A stretch of 64,000 nucleotides of DNA, from contig NZ_JAHKPS010000013.1 of NCBI RefSeq assembly GCF_018860565.1, positions 370,413 through 434,412 of the forward strand, read 5' to 3'. This DNA is from Winogradskyella psychrotolerans. GTDB lineage: Bacteria > Bacteroidota > Bacteroidia > Flavobacteriales > Flavobacteriaceae. This document shows, piece by piece, positions 27,057-35,523 of this stretch (the first letter of the stretch is position 1; each line of letters opens with the position of its first letter). Made by a program: the position numbers and the translations under genes. The notes beneath the pieces are model-generated. The model was given only the letters and a program-made list of their open reading frames with translations. It was not told the DNA's origin and made no database searches.

Positions 27057-27206
27057 TTAATGTGATACAGTGTTAGCACTTGCTTTTTTTACCTTATTGT
27101 CCTTTTTATAAAAATAATACGTTATAAGAGAAAACGCTAGTATAAATAATGCAAATAAGGATTTATAGATTTCTATATTCAACTGCAAAAGACCAAAATT
27201 TATCAT
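27057..27206 (-). CDS. Possible 49-residue single-pass membrane peptide
   Basis: ATG at 27206 to TAA at 27057 encodes 49 residues. There is one hydrophobic segment (about residues 15-32, SLFALFILAFSLITYYFY) followed by a lysine-rich tail (KKDNKVKK), which gives an N-out/C-in design. No family is recognised. It is too short for strong statistics, but the membrane-segment-plus-basic-tail layout is rarely produced by chance AT-rich sequence with such a clear polar tail. Confidence 0.35.
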   Translation of the reverse strand: MINFGLLQLNIEIYKSLFALFILAFSLITYYFYKKDNKVKKASANTVSH

Positions 27207-27291
27207 TCTACTTTTACTATTTGGTTTGGATTGATAAATTAATCGTTTAATTCTGCATTAAGTTCACGATTTTCAATTCAAACCTTTACAC

Positions 27292-27456
27292 TTAATTTCT
27301 AAATTTTCTTTCAGAGTATTGTCCTAAAAAATACGCAATCAAGATAGGAACTATTGAAAAAGCAATATATTTTTCTAAAATTCTGTATTCCGATAACAAG
27401 ACCAATAGTGCAGTTGCTAATATTATAAAAACGATATCAAATGTTCTTTTTCTCAT
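27292..27456 (-). CDS. Possible 54-residue two-helix membrane peptide
   Basis: ATG at 27456 to TAA at 27292 encodes 54 residues. A basic start (MRKRTFD) leads to hydrophobic helices at about residues 7-21 and 29-46, with a short loop SEYRILEKY between them and a basic end (SERKFRN). Both ends would face the cytoplasm. It precedes the 49-residue ORF on the same strand by 85 bases. Family unknown. Confidence 0.4.
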   Translation of the reverse strand: MRKRTFDIVFIILATALLVLLSEYRILEKYIAFSIVPILIAYFLGQYSERKFRN

Positions 27457-27511
27457 CTTAATATTTTTTTTGATTGAGTTTTATAATGAATGCCTGCGTG
27501 TTTGTTAATGT

Positions 27512-28369
27512 TTAGTTATTTGATTTAGCTAAAGTATATTTTATTAATTCATTTTTTTCATGGTCAACTAAAGATAAACTTCCGTTATTTCCATAAATGT
27601 ATGTCCAACCAAAAGGTTCATTTTCTATCCTATAAATTTTTGATTTTTCTTTAGTTTCAATCAATTCGAGTTTTTCTATTCGTTTGTACTTTTTTATGTA
27701 TAAATTATTATCTGACATTTTTACAAATGAAAATTCTCCTTTATCCTTTTGATTTTTGAACGATTGAAGATACCAACTATTTAAAACGGCAACTTCATTT
27801 AATTCACGCAATTTATTTTGATTTTGATATGACTTTAAAAGTTCATCAACAATATGGTCTCTTTTTATTTTGCTCAATTTATTTAAGAGCTCTGGATACT
27901 TTAGTTCTTGATTGATTAATGAATAGTTATAAAATGTAAGCGATACACTTTCTAGTTGATATGCGGGATATTTTCCACCAAAACTATCAATAGCACCTCC
28001 AATTTCCGCGCATTTTTCAATTATTGGCCAATATGCGATTTGGCATTGCCCTATATAATTATGAGAAAGATTAAGTACTGTTAACAAACCACTAGAACCA
28101 TTTGGTTTATAGCCATTTGATTTATGAATATCAAACATTAAAGTGGTTTTAATCATATTTGAAATAGAAATACTATCTGCGATTCTTAAATCGGTTGTGT
28201 TGACTAAAACTTCTTGATCAATGCGATAAAGTTTATTCCAATAGGCTTCTAATTCATTTACCGACTTTAAATTTTCAACTTCTGTTCGGTATTCTTCAAT
28301 TGGAATTTGAGAAAAACTAAAATTCACTAAAAACAAAAGAATTAACAAGGTTGTAATGCTTTTTTTCAT
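27512..28369 (-). CDS. Exported protein of unknown function
   Basis: A 285-residue protein with a clear signal peptide (about residues 1-20, MKKSITTLLILLFLVNFSFS). The rest is mostly helical and polar. Features include an early NELEAYWNKLYRIDQEVLVN helix and a middle segment with YIGQCQIAYWPIIEKCAEIG, which holds two cysteines that could form a disulfide once exported. A likely beta-rich end (YGNNGSLSLVDHEKNELIKY) closes the chain. I recognise no domain. It is flanked by small unknown genes and a lipoprotein, all on the minus strand, and no operon link is obvious. Confidence 0.7.
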   Translation of the reverse strand: MKKSITTLLILLFLVNFSFSQIPIEEYRTEVENLKSVNELEAYWNKLYRIDQEVLVNTTDLRIADSISISNMIKTTLMFDIHKSNGYKPNGSSGLLTVLNLSHNYIGQCQIAYWPIIEKCAEIGGAIDSFGGKYPAYQLESVSLTFYNYSLINQELKYPELLNKLSKIKRDHIVDELLKSYQNQNKLRELNEVAVLNSWYLQSFKNQKDKGEFSFVKMSDNNLYIKKYKRIEKLELIETKEKSKIYRIENEPFGWTYIYGNNGSLSLVDHEKNELIKYTLAKSNN

Positions 28370-28498
28370 AATAAATGCAAATTATTTATGTCTGGTTAAT
28401 GCATGGTTAAGTAACTCATTTAGCAACTACATACCCAATAGAAGATCAGAGAGCGTTTAGTGATTAAACTAGAAAATTAAACAATATTAAAACAGTTA

Positions 28499-29029
28499 TT
28501 AATTACTCGTGTCTATGTATGTTCCAGAATAACTCCCATGTATTATTTCTCCATCTTCACGTGTAAATGAAAAATTAAAATCAATATTTGTATTTGAAAC
28601 AGCATTAATTGTAACAGAACTTGAGGTAGCCATAAGTCCGTTTTCTGTATCATCTAAGATTGTATTTCCTCCACTAATATCAAGAAAATTCAATTCTGCA
28701 TTTTCTAAAATTCTATAATCTGGAAATGAAGTTATAGTTCCAGCGTCTAAGTTAACAGCTTCAAAGTCAAAAAAAACATAGTTTAATCCCGAACTTTGGT
28801 CAGTCTCAAATGGATTAACACTTGATAGTATTATTGAAATGTCAGAAGGTGTGTCGTCAACAATATTTTCATCACTTACAAATGCAAATTGAGTAGCATA
28901 AAAAGTACCATTGTACTCAAATCCATTTTGATTTTCATTTGGGGAATTACCATTATCATCATCGCTTGAGCAAGATGAGAACATCATAAGTCCTATTAAA
29001 ATGCCATAACATAATTTCATTTTTTTCAT
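28499..29029 (-). CDS. Hypothetical lipoprotein
   Basis: A 176-residue lipoprotein with lipidated Cys20 (MFSSCSSDDDNGN). The serine/aspartate stretch after the cysteine matches the Bacteroidetes surface-export signal. The mature part is rich in Asn, Ser, Asp and beta-type patterns (FSFTREDGEIIHGSYSGTY), as in small surface beta-sandwich lipoproteins. No catalytic motif is visible. An internal ATG at 29020 would give a protein three residues shorter. Function unknown. Confidence 0.72.
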   Translation of the reverse strand: MKKMKLCYGILIGLMMFSSCSSDDDNGNSPNENQNGFEYNGTFYATQFAFVSDENIVDDTPSDISIILSSVNPFETDQSSGLNYVFFDFEAVNLDAGTITSFPDYRILENAELNFLDISGGNTILDDTENGLMATSSSVTINAVSNTNIDFNFSFTREDGEIIHGSYSGTYIDTSN

Positions 29030-29084
29030 TGGTGATAAGTTTTAAAGTTACTATTGGTTCTTGATAATTACTTGTAACGTGTTT

Positions 29085-29193
29085 ATTAGTTGCGTGATTT
29101 TGCAACTAATGTAATAAACTAAAATGAGCACGAGAAAATTCGGATATACTAATTCGTGAATACACTAAATTTTTACATAAAAAATTAGTGTAT
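29085..29193. repeat. Two adjacent hairpin-forming inverted repeats
   Basis: First hairpin: ATTAGTTGC (29085-29093) and GCAACTAAT (29102-29110), a 9-base perfect stem with an 8-base loop. Second hairpin: arms at 29160-29174 and 29179-29193 pair at 14 of 15 positions with loop ACAT. Both lie between the lipoprotein start and the DPP III terminator. Confidence 0.55.
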
Positions 29194-29248
29194 ATAGGCT
29201 TCCTTTTTTTCAATTTAACATTATTCTAAATACAGGTCTTGTAAATAT

Positions 29249-29284
29249 AAAAAAAGCACCTACAAAACTGTAAGTGCTTTTTTT
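29249..29284 (-). terminator. Terminator after the DPP III gene
   Basis: The stem pairs AAAAAGCAC-x-TACA with TGTA-x-GTGCTTTTT around a short loop. The T-run on the minus strand follows the DPP III stop codon by about 20 bases. Confidence 0.75.
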
Positions 29285-29303
29285 ATTATATAATAGCAAT
29301 CTA

Positions 29304-31340
29304 TTAATTTACATCAGGAAGATGACTATAGATTTTCCCATATTTTAACATTTGCTCTGCGAATGTTTTTGGTTGCGTAATTTTAATCGCTGTAATTTCA
29401 CCGTCTTTATCCATTTTTGGCTCTAAAACAGGGTTAACAAAACCACTGTAAGGAGGCGAAGGAAATTGCTTGTTACGCTCAATAACTTCTTTATGAATAT
29501 TTTGATCTACTTTTACTCCGTAACCTTCAACTAAAGCTTCAACAGCCTCGTAATCGCCTTCAGATTTAATACGTTGAGTTTCTCTTAATAATTGTCCAAA
29601 AAGATCATGTAATTTTCCATAATCATTGATATTAAAATAGGTTTTTCCATCTCTTGTAATTTTCTCAATCACATTATCTGCTTTTCCTTTTTCGTAAGCC
29701 CAAGCAGAAACCCACTGTCTGTTTCTCATGTGTGCTTCTTCTACATCATCACCGAGATTTAAACGAATTAACTGCGTCATTAATCCATTTCTAATATAAC
29801 CATCAAAGGCAGCCTTACCTACTTTTTCCCAATCGTCAACTAAACCAAGCTCTTGTAATTTAGAATCGTATAAATAGTACAAACCAACTAAATCTGCACG
29901 TCCTTCTTCTAAAGTAGATGCATATGTTTTTAGTGTTTCTTTAGTTTCACCTACACCAGGATTTAATTGTCCTGAAGCATGACCAATCACTTCGTGCAGT
30001 GCTGTGTGTAATTTATCTGCTAATTGTCCGTATTCTTCTTCTAATTGAATCTCTTCTTCATCGTTTGCAAATTCTCTCAATCGTCCAGAACCACCTGCGT
30101 TATTATAGGCATGAATAATATTTCCAAGAGATACTGATTTACTTCCTACAGCAGCTCTAATCCAATTGGCATTTGGTAAATTAACTCCAATTGGAGTACT
30201 TGGAGATGCATCTCCAGCTTCACCAGCTACGTTAACAACTTTATAAGTTACACCAACAACATTATCTTTTTTATGAGCATCCATTAAAGGTGAGTTATCT
30301 TCAAACCACTGTGCATTTTCAGAAAGCACAGCCATTTTTTTAGACATATCAAAATCATTAATCTGAACAATACTCTCATAAGACCCTCTGTAACCTATTG
30401 GATCGTTATAGACTTCAATAAAACTATTGATGTAATCAATATTACCTTTAGTTGCTTTTGTCCATGCAACGTTATAATCGTCCCAAGTTTGTAAATCACC
30501 TGTCATATAATACTTTATTAATAAATCTAAAGCATGACCTTGTTCTTCATTTTCTGCAACTTCTCTTGCTTTTCCTAGCCATTTAATTATTTGAGCAATA
30601 GCAGAGCCATATAAACCATCTAAATGATACACACGCTCTTTTAAGACTCCGTCTTCCTTTACCAATTGAGAATTTAAACCATAAGATAATGGCTTATCTG
30701 GATCAGGTGATGTTTTGCCTTTGTAGAAATTAAGAACATCCGCGTTTGTAACATCTGGACCATAAAAGTTTACTGCAGATGCCAATACATTATCAACGCC
30801 TTTTGCTTGATTCACTTTCTTAGCATCCTTATCGTTAAAAATGACATCAAACACGTCTTCAGCAAGCTCTGTTTCTGTTGCTTTAAACAATTCTCTTAAA
30901 TCTTCTCTAGAGAAATCTGGCTTTATTTTATCGTTAGAATAGTGATGGTGAATTCCATTACTAAACCATACACGCTTTAAATAAATAGTGAAATTTTTCC
31001 ATGTATCAGATGTTTTATCACCTGAATATTTGGTATAAACATTTTCTAAAGCACGTCTAATTTTAAGGTTGTGTCTGTAATTCTGATCCCACATTATATC
31101 TCTACCAGCAAGACCTGCTTCTGTTAAATAGTAAACTAACTTTTGCTCCTTTAAACTCAAGTTATCCCAACCTGGTATTTGGTAACGTAATATTTTAATA
31201 TCGGCAAACTCTTCTACATTAAAACTGAAGTCTGTTTTAGCTGTTTCTACAGTTTCAGTTGGTTCCTCCTTTACATCATTCTTACATGCCACAATTAATA
31301 AGGCAAAAAGACAAATTTTAAATAGTGATTTTAAATTCAT
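29304..31340 (-). CDS. Dipeptidyl-peptidase III-like lipoprotein (M49)
   Basis: A 678-residue zinc peptidase. It has a lipoprotein signal with Cys19 (LIVACKNDVKEE). The catalytic HExxGH motif is at residues 449-454 (HEVIGH), and the second zinc motif EEGRAD (478-483) corresponds to EECRAE of classical DPP III. Its length is close to the family norm of about 700. DPP III releases dipeptides from oligopeptide N-termini; here it would act outside the cytoplasm because of the lipid anchor, unlike the cytosolic eukaryotic enzyme. The gene stands alone with a TACATTTG promoter box and its own terminator. Confidence 0.92.
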   Translation of the reverse strand: MNLKSLFKICLFALLIVACKNDVKEEPTETVETAKTDFSFNVEEFADIKILRYQIPGWDNLSLKEQKLVYYLTEAGLAGRDIMWDQNYRHNLKIRRALENVYTKYSGDKTSDTWKNFTIYLKRVWFSNGIHHHYSNDKIKPDFSREDLRELFKATETELAEDVFDVIFNDKDAKKVNQAKGVDNVLASAVNFYGPDVTNADVLNFYKGKTSPDPDKPLSYGLNSQLVKEDGVLKERVYHLDGLYGSAIAQIIKWLGKAREVAENEEQGHALDLLIKYYMTGDLQTWDDYNVAWTKATKGNIDYINSFIEVYNDPIGYRGSYESIVQINDFDMSKKMAVLSENAQWFEDNSPLMDAHKKDNVVGVTYKVVNVAGEAGDASPSTPIGVNLPNANWIRAAVGSKSVSLGNIIHAYNNAGGSGRLREFANDEEEIQLEEEYGQLADKLHTALHEVIGHASGQLNPGVGETKETLKTYASTLEEGRADLVGLYYLYDSKLQELGLVDDWEKVGKAAFDGYIRNGLMTQLIRLNLGDDVEEAHMRNRQWVSAWAYEKGKADNVIEKITRDGKTYFNINDYGKLHDLFGQLLRETQRIKSEGDYEAVEALVEGYGVKVDQNIHKEVIERNKQFPSPPYSGFVNPVLEPKMDKDGEITAIKITQPKTFAEQMLKYGKIYSHLPDVN

Positions 31341-31363
31341 ATTTGTTAGTTTTTAGTTCTACA

Positions 31364-31371
31364 CAAATGTA
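31364..31371 (-). promoter_or_regulatory. Candidate -7 box for the DPP III gene (TACATTTG)
   Basis: TACATTTG on the minus strand fully matches TAnnTTTG and lies 23 bases before the ATG. Confidence 0.55.
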
Positions 31372-31399
31372 ACATATATATCACATATGATAAAATGAC

Positions 31400-31407
31400 T
31401 ATCTTTG
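31400..31407 (+). promoter_or_regulatory. Candidate -7 box (TATCTTTG)
   Basis: TATCTTTG on the plus strand, 27 bases before the ATG of the SRPBCC-GyrI gene, is a full match. It is divergent from the DPP III box. Confidence 0.6.
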
Positions 31408-31434
31408 AAAAACAACACCATTTAATCCCTAAAA

Positions 31435-32454
31435 ATGAAAATCTTAAAATACATACTATTACTACTATTAATACTTATCATTGGGTTATCAATTTATGTT
31501 GCTGTACAACCAAATTCCTTTGAAGTTACACGAAGTAGAACCATAAATGCACCACAATCTGTAGTGTATGATAATGTTATTGATTTTAAAAATTGGGAAT
31601 CTTGGTCTGCTTGGGTTGAAGCAAAACCTGATATTATAATTACATTAGGAGAAAAAACTAAAGGTATTGGCGGTACTTTCCAATGGAATGATGACAATGA
31701 CATAGGAAACATGACTACAACTGAAACAAAACCCAATACAACGATTACACAAGAAATGCAATTTGGCGAATTCCCAAAATCTGATGTTACTTGGAAATTT
31801 GAACCTAACGAAGATGGCTCAACAGAGGTAACCTGGACTATTTCTGGAAAAGATTTACCTTTTGGTTTTAAAATGTTTTCTGCATTTACAGGTGGTATGG
31901 AAAAACAAATTGGTCCTGATTACGAAAGAGGTTTAGAAAAGCTAGACAGTGTAATACAGGCCGAAATGAAAGTATATAGCATAAAGGTTGAAGGCATTAC
32001 ACAGCACAGTGGAGGTTACTATTTATATAACACAACATCTTGTAAGTTTGGTGATTTTAAAAAACACATGACAACTATGCTACCAAAAGTTGGTGCCTAT
32101 GCTATAACGCACAATATCACCATGGCTGGCCCTCCTTTTGTTTTATATCATAAATGGGATGAAGAGAATGATGCTGTTATTTTTTCTTGTGCTGTACCTA
32201 CCAATTCTAAAATTGTTTCTGATGATCCTGATATTTTAACAGGAAAACTAGAATCTTTTAGAACTGTAAAAACTGTTTTAAAGGGTAATTATTCTAACCT
32301 AAAAGAAGCATGGGAAACGACCATGACTTATATTGCCAATAATAATTTAGAAATGGTTGATGGCGGATCGATGCTTGAAACCTATATCACAGATCCAATG
32401 AATGAACTAAACCCTTCAAAATGGATTACTGAAATCTATATAGAAATTAAGTAG
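31435..32454 (+). CDS. SRPBCC-GyrI-like fusion protein
   Basis: A 339-residue protein with one N-terminal membrane helix (about residues 4-22). Residues about 28-175 show the SRPBCC/polyketide-cyclase pattern (SRTINAPQSVVYDNVIDFKN, WESWSAWVEAKPD, TEVTWTISGKDLPFGFKMFS). Residues about 185-339 match a GyrI-like small-molecule-binding domain (YSIKVEGITQHSGGYYLYNT, ending DPMNELNPSKWITEIYIEIK). Both halves bind hydrophobic ligands in known families. The protein is probably anchored to the inner membrane. Its function is unknown. It lies 50 bases upstream of crcB on the same strand. Confidence 0.82.
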   Translation: MKILKYILLLLLILIIGLSIYVAVQPNSFEVTRSRTINAPQSVVYDNVIDFKNWESWSAWVEAKPDIIITLGEKTKGIGGTFQWNDDNDIGNMTTTETKPNTTITQEMQFGEFPKSDVTWKFEPNEDGSTEVTWTISGKDLPFGFKMFSAFTGGMEKQIGPDYERGLEKLDSVIQAEMKVYSIKVEGITQHSGGYYLYNTTSCKFGDFKKHMTTMLPKVGAYAITHNITMAGPPFVLYHKWDEENDAVIFSCAVPTNSKIVSDDPDILTGKLESFRTVKTVLKGNYSNLKEAWETTMTYIANNNLEMVDGGSMLETYITDPMNELNPSKWITEIYIEIK

Positions 32455-32504
32455 ATTGATTTAAAAATGACAAAAAAACTAACAACTAACGATTAAACTA
32501 AAAT

Positions 32505-32870
32505 TTGAAACAGCTAATTCTCGTATTTCTAGGTGGTGGTTTTGGTAGCGTCCTCCGTTTTATTATTGGTAAATGGCTTAATAACTCTAATACAGGAATT
32601 CCTTATGGCACATTTGCAGCTAATATTATAGGGAGTTTATTAATAGGAATTATTCTTGGTATGGCCGCTAAAAACGAAACCTTATCTCAAAGCCAGACCT
32701 TACTTTTAGCTACTGGTTTTTGTGGTGGTTTTACAACCTTTTCTACCTTTGCTTATGAAAACCATGTGTTTTTAAAATCTGGTGATTTTACAAGTTTTGC
32801 TATTTATACGGTTGCTAGTTTTGTCATAGGCTTTTTAGCTGTTTTTTTAGGACTCTTTTTAGTAAAATAA
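32505..32870 (+). CDS. crcB: Fluoride channel CrcB/Fluc
   Basis: A 121-residue, four-helix inner-membrane protein that exports fluoride as an antiparallel dimer. Family marks are GGGFGSVLRFIIGKWL, GTFAANIIGSLLIG (Asn of the pore) and GFCGGFTTFSTFAYE (Phe-box and sodium site). The start is TTG at 32505; MKQLILVFLGGGFGSVLRF fits the normal N-terminus, and no ATG is available upstream in frame. I saw no fluoride riboswitch in the 50-base gap before it. It may be co-transcribed with the SRPBCC-GyrI gene. Confidence 0.93.
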   Translation: MKQLILVFLGGGFGSVLRFIIGKWLNNSNTGIPYGTFAANIIGSLLIGIILGMAAKNETLSQSQTLLLATGFCGGFTTFSTFAYENHVFLKSGDFTSFAIYTVASFVIGFLAVFLGLFLVK

Positions 32871-32966
32871 GCCTCTTAAAAGTTACTGAGATTGATAGAG
32901 GTCTTTTTAGAATTACACAACCAAATATTTTAATCCCCTAAAACCATAACAATTAAAAAACGGTTA

Positions 32967-33335
32967 TTAATTTTTTCGATAAAATCCCTTTTCCTTAAAA
33001 CTATCCACTTCTTTTAATATTGAAATAAAAACAGCATCATCAATATCTTCTAGCGTTTTATAACGTAATGATTTTACAACTTTTCGATTTTCTGTTATCA
33101 GATAAGCATCCCATTTTTTAGATAAGTGTGCAGAGTGCCAAAACCCAACATCTACATAATCTTTGGTTTTATTAATATAGCATATAGGTCTTTTTCCAAT
33201 GTAGTAACAAGGCATCCTCCATTTGTATAGCAAATCTACTTCTGGCAAAGTATGTTCTACCAAAACCTGTATATGCATAAAAATAGATTTAAAAGGCTCT
33301 GATTGTTTAAGAATGTGTGCTTCGGCTGGATTCAT
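32967..33335 (-). CDS. DUF1801 family protein
   Basis: A 122-residue cytoplasmic protein. The pattern VEHTLPEVDLLYKWRMPCYY, KRPICYINKTKDYVDVGFWH and KSLRYKTLEDIDDAVFISIL resembles DUF1801/YdhG-like proteins, which have an alpha-beta fold with helices around a sheet. Their function is not established. It is divergent from the transglutaminase gene with 30 bases between the two start codons. Confidence 0.75.
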   Translation of the reverse strand: MNPAEAHILKQSEPFKSIFMHIQVLVEHTLPEVDLLYKWRMPCYYIGKRPICYINKTKDYVDVGFWHSAHLSKKWDAYLITENRKVVKSLRYKTLEDIDDAVFISILKEVDSFKEKGFYRKN

Positions 33336-33365
33336 TTTTTGTAAAATTAGTTTATCTTTAGACTT

Positions 33366-34343
33366 ATGAAATTATTAATCACCATTCTATTCACCTTTTC
33401 AGTTATAACCATTCAATCTCAAAATTACGAATTGATTGATGAAAATGTAAAAAACTATCCAAATTATTCCAAAATTGATGAATTAGTACTTCGTGTAAAC
33501 AATAGTTTCGAAACAGATACAGAAAAAGTAAGAGCCTTTTACACTTGGATTGCTCTCAATGTTGCATATGATTTAAACAAATATTACGCTATTCGGCCAC
33601 CTGTTTTAAAATTAGTTTTTAATTCAAAAGACGCTAACATAAGCATAGACAATTACAGAAGAAAAAAAAAAGCAGAACACGTTTTCAAAGATAGAAAAGC
33701 ACTATGCTTAGGTTATAGTGCTCTTTTTACTGAGCTTTGTTTACGCTCTAATATTGAAGTAAAAACCATTAACGGTATTGTTAAAACCTCTGTAAATGAT
33801 ATCGACAACTTACAGTATTCTAAAAATCACTCATGGAATGCAGTAAAAATCAATAATCAATGGAAACTGATTGACATTACATTTTCTTCAGGTTACGAAA
33901 ACACGACTACAGGCAAATGGGTTAACGTATTAAATGATTTTTATTTTTTTACAAATCCAGAAATATTATTGTCTTCACATTTACCAGCAAAAGCTCAATT
34001 TCAGTTTGTTTCACACCCTATAGATATAGAAGCATTTTTTAAACTCCCAATATTTTACAACAACTATTTTGAAAGTGGATTACAACTTTCTAACAATCAA
34101 AATGGCTTATTGTCTGTATCTAAAAGCAAAAAAAAAATTAGACTTAAATTCAAAAACGAAAAAACAAACATATACTACAAATTTGAAAATGAAATAGAAC
34201 TTAAAAAACTTAATTTAAGAAAAAGTGATATTGATGACTTTGTAGCCACTTTGAGATACAGATCTAAATCAGCTAAAGTTTTAAGCCTATATTACAACAA
34301 TCAAAAAATCTTAGATTTTAAGATTAATAATGACCTCGAATAA
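33366..34343 (+). CDS. Exported transglutaminase-like protein
   Basis: A 325-residue protein with a signal peptide (about residues 1-18, ending TIQSQN). The transglutaminase-core triad is visible: Cys in DRKALCLGYSALFTELC, His in NHSWNAVKINN, and Asp in QWKLIDITFSSG. VRAFYTWIALNVAYD is the typical segment before the core. The C-terminal 120 residues are lysine-rich and beta-like. Such proteins may act as proteases or cross-linkers in the periplasm. No partner genes are adjacent; the CreD locus begins 170 bases later. Confidence 0.85.
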   Translation: MKLLITILFTFSVITIQSQNYELIDENVKNYPNYSKIDELVLRVNNSFETDTEKVRAFYTWIALNVAYDLNKYYAIRPPVLKLVFNSKDANISIDNYRRKKKAEHVFKDRKALCLGYSALFTELCLRSNIEVKTINGIVKTSVNDIDNLQYSKNHSWNAVKINNQWKLIDITFSSGYENTTTGKWVNVLNDFYFFTNPEILLSSHLPAKAQFQFVSHPIDIEAFFKLPIFYNNYFESGLQLSNNQNGLLSVSKSKKKIRLKFKNEKTNIYYKFENEIELKKLNLRKSDIDDFVATLRYRSKSAKVLSLYYNNQKILDFKINNDLE

Positions 34344-34490
34344 ACAGATTAGCCCAACAAAGAAACACCTCTCCCATCCCGTTCATTCAATGTGGCTAAG
34401 CAAATCACTTATAATCTGTTTTTATGTGTACAATACTATTTAATTAATATCTTTTAAATATTGTTTTGTATAATTCAATAATTTTATTTT

Positions 34491-34512
34491 ACTTTGTATT
34501 TCAAAGTACTTT
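34491..34512 (+). promoter_or_regulatory. Operator-like site, copy 1 (ACTTTG-N5-CAAAGT-ACTTT)
   Basis: ACTTTG and CAAAGT form a perfect inverted repeat around a 5-base spacer (TATTT), followed by a third half-site ACTTT. The ATG of the first gene of the CreD locus begins four bases later. All 17 non-spacer bases recur at 35861-35882 before creD. A bound repressor here would block transcription or initiation. Confidence 0.7.
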
Positions 34513-34516
34513 AATT

Positions 34517-35125
34517 ATGAGTAACAAAGATTATTTAAAAGATATCAGTGAGATTAAAAATTTAATGAATAAATCATCTCGTTTTATTTCATTAAGTGGC
34601 TTGTCTGGAATCTTAGCTGGCATTTATGCGCTCATTGGTGCTGCACTCACCTATTATTTAGTAACAACTTACAGTTACGGAACACTTATATTAGATGGTT
34701 GGGTTTTTAGAACTGTGATGCTCATCTTATTCTTAGTTGCATTTTTTAGTGCCACAACAGGAATTTTTCTAACCACAAGAAAAGCAAAAAAGAATGACGA
34801 GAAAATATGGGATAACTCTTCTAAGCGATTACTCTTTAACTTTTTAATTCCATTAATTGCTGGCGGACTTTATATACTCATTATTTTAAGTCAAGGAAAA
34901 TATGGACAAACAGGTGGCTTAATGCTTATTTTTTATGGTTTAGCTTTAATAAATGCTTCAAAATATAGTATTGGTGATATTAAATACTTAGGATTTATTC
35001 AAATAATTTTAGGTCTTATTGCAGCGCTTTATCCAGGATTTGGATTTTGGTTATGGGTTATTGGTTTTGGTATTATGCACATTGTTTATGGCACTTGGAT
35101 GCATTTTAAATATGACGTAAAATGA
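34517..35125 (+). CDS. Multi-spanning membrane protein of the CreD locus
   Basis: A 202-residue protein from ATG at 34517. A TTG at 34466 would add 17 residues but would put the operator-like repeat inside the coding sequence, so the ATG is preferred. After a short polar N-terminus (SNKDYLKDISEIKNLMNK) there are about six hydrophobic helices, with a basic loop (TTRKAKKNDEKIWDNSSKRL) in the middle. Bacteroidetes CreD loci commonly carry a protein of this type next to the HTH regulator. Its function is unknown. It overlaps the following lipoprotein gene by four bases (ATGA), showing translational coupling. Confidence 0.82.
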   Translation: MSNKDYLKDISEIKNLMNKSSRFISLSGLSGILAGIYALIGAALTYYLVTTYSYGTLILDGWVFRTVMLILFLVAFFSATTGIFLTTRKAKKNDEKIWDNSSKRLLFNFLIPLIAGGLYILIILSQGKYGQTGGLMLIFYGLALINASKYSIGDIKYLGFIQIILGLIAALYPGFGFWLWVIGFGIMHIVYGTWMHFKYDVK

Positions 35126-35499
35126 AACTAAAAAACGTTTGGGTTTACACCTTAACCATTTTACTTTTGTTTTCGTGCCGTTCTAATGAAGGAAAATTTA
35201 TGATTACAAATAAGAGTAACTTTGATATAGATTCCTTAAGTATTTTACCCGATTCTAAACAGCAGTTCATCCGTTTAGGAAAAAGTAAAACGATTGATTT
35301 TATCACAAAAATGAATAAGGTAACTTCTGATGGTAGTTATGTCATATCATTTAAAAATTCTGAAAACAACACCATTATTTCTAAACGTTTTGGATACTAT
35401 ACAAATGGGTATCAAATTGAAGACGTTATTAATATTACGGTTTTAAATGACACTATTATGATTAATAGTAAATTTGACACCCCTTATGAAATTAAATAA
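35122..35499 (+). CDS. Small lipoprotein of the CreD locus
   Basis: A 125-residue protein with a lipoprotein signal ending LLLLFSC, giving lipidated Cys19. The mature part is beta-rich and polar (KFMITNKSNFDIDSLSILPD, SDGSYVISFKNSENNTI), suggesting a small sandwich-fold lipoprotein. I recognise no family. Its ATG overlaps the stop of the upstream membrane-protein gene. A hairpin lies between it and the regulator gene. Confidence 0.7.
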   Translation: MKLKNVWVYTLTILLLFSCRSNEGKFMITNKSNFDIDSLSILPDSKQQFIRLGKSKTIDFITKMNKVTSDGSYVISFKNSENNTIISKRFGYYTNGYQIEDVINITVLNDTIMINSKFDTPYEIK

Positions 35500-35500
35500 A

Positions 35501-35518
35501 TTCCTGTTTTTACAGGAA
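35501..35518 (+). promoter_or_regulatory. Hairpin covering the regulator's ribosome site
   Basis: TTCCTGT (35501-35507) and ACAGGAA (35512-35518) pair perfectly around TTTT. The 3' arm contains AGGAA, the best ribosome-binding sequence before the regulator ATG at 35524, so the stem could limit its translation. Confidence 0.5.
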
Positions 35519-35523
35519 ACAAG

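Larger units (their letters stand above)
26865..27511. other. Sparse region with two tiny ORFs and an inverted repeat
   Basis: This stretch has no long gene. It holds two short minus-strand ORFs (listed separately) and an 8-base inverted repeat, TCATTCTA at 26917-26924 and TAGAATGA at 26942-26949. No tRNA, riboswitch or IS remnant was recognised. Confidence 0.5.

Noticed and set aside
26995..27060. 21-residue plus-strand ORF (MSIEKQHVIRYDSHKGLFSLN)
   Set aside because: Too short, no ribosome site, and it overlaps a minus-strand ORF. It is probably chance.
32455..32504. Possible fluoride riboswitch before crcB
   Set aside because: The 50-base gap is AT-rich with no conserved riboswitch core, so no call is made.
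34466..34516. TTG start for the CreD-locus membrane protein
   Set aside because: It would bury the palindromic operator in coding sequence. ATG at 34517 gives a normal start.
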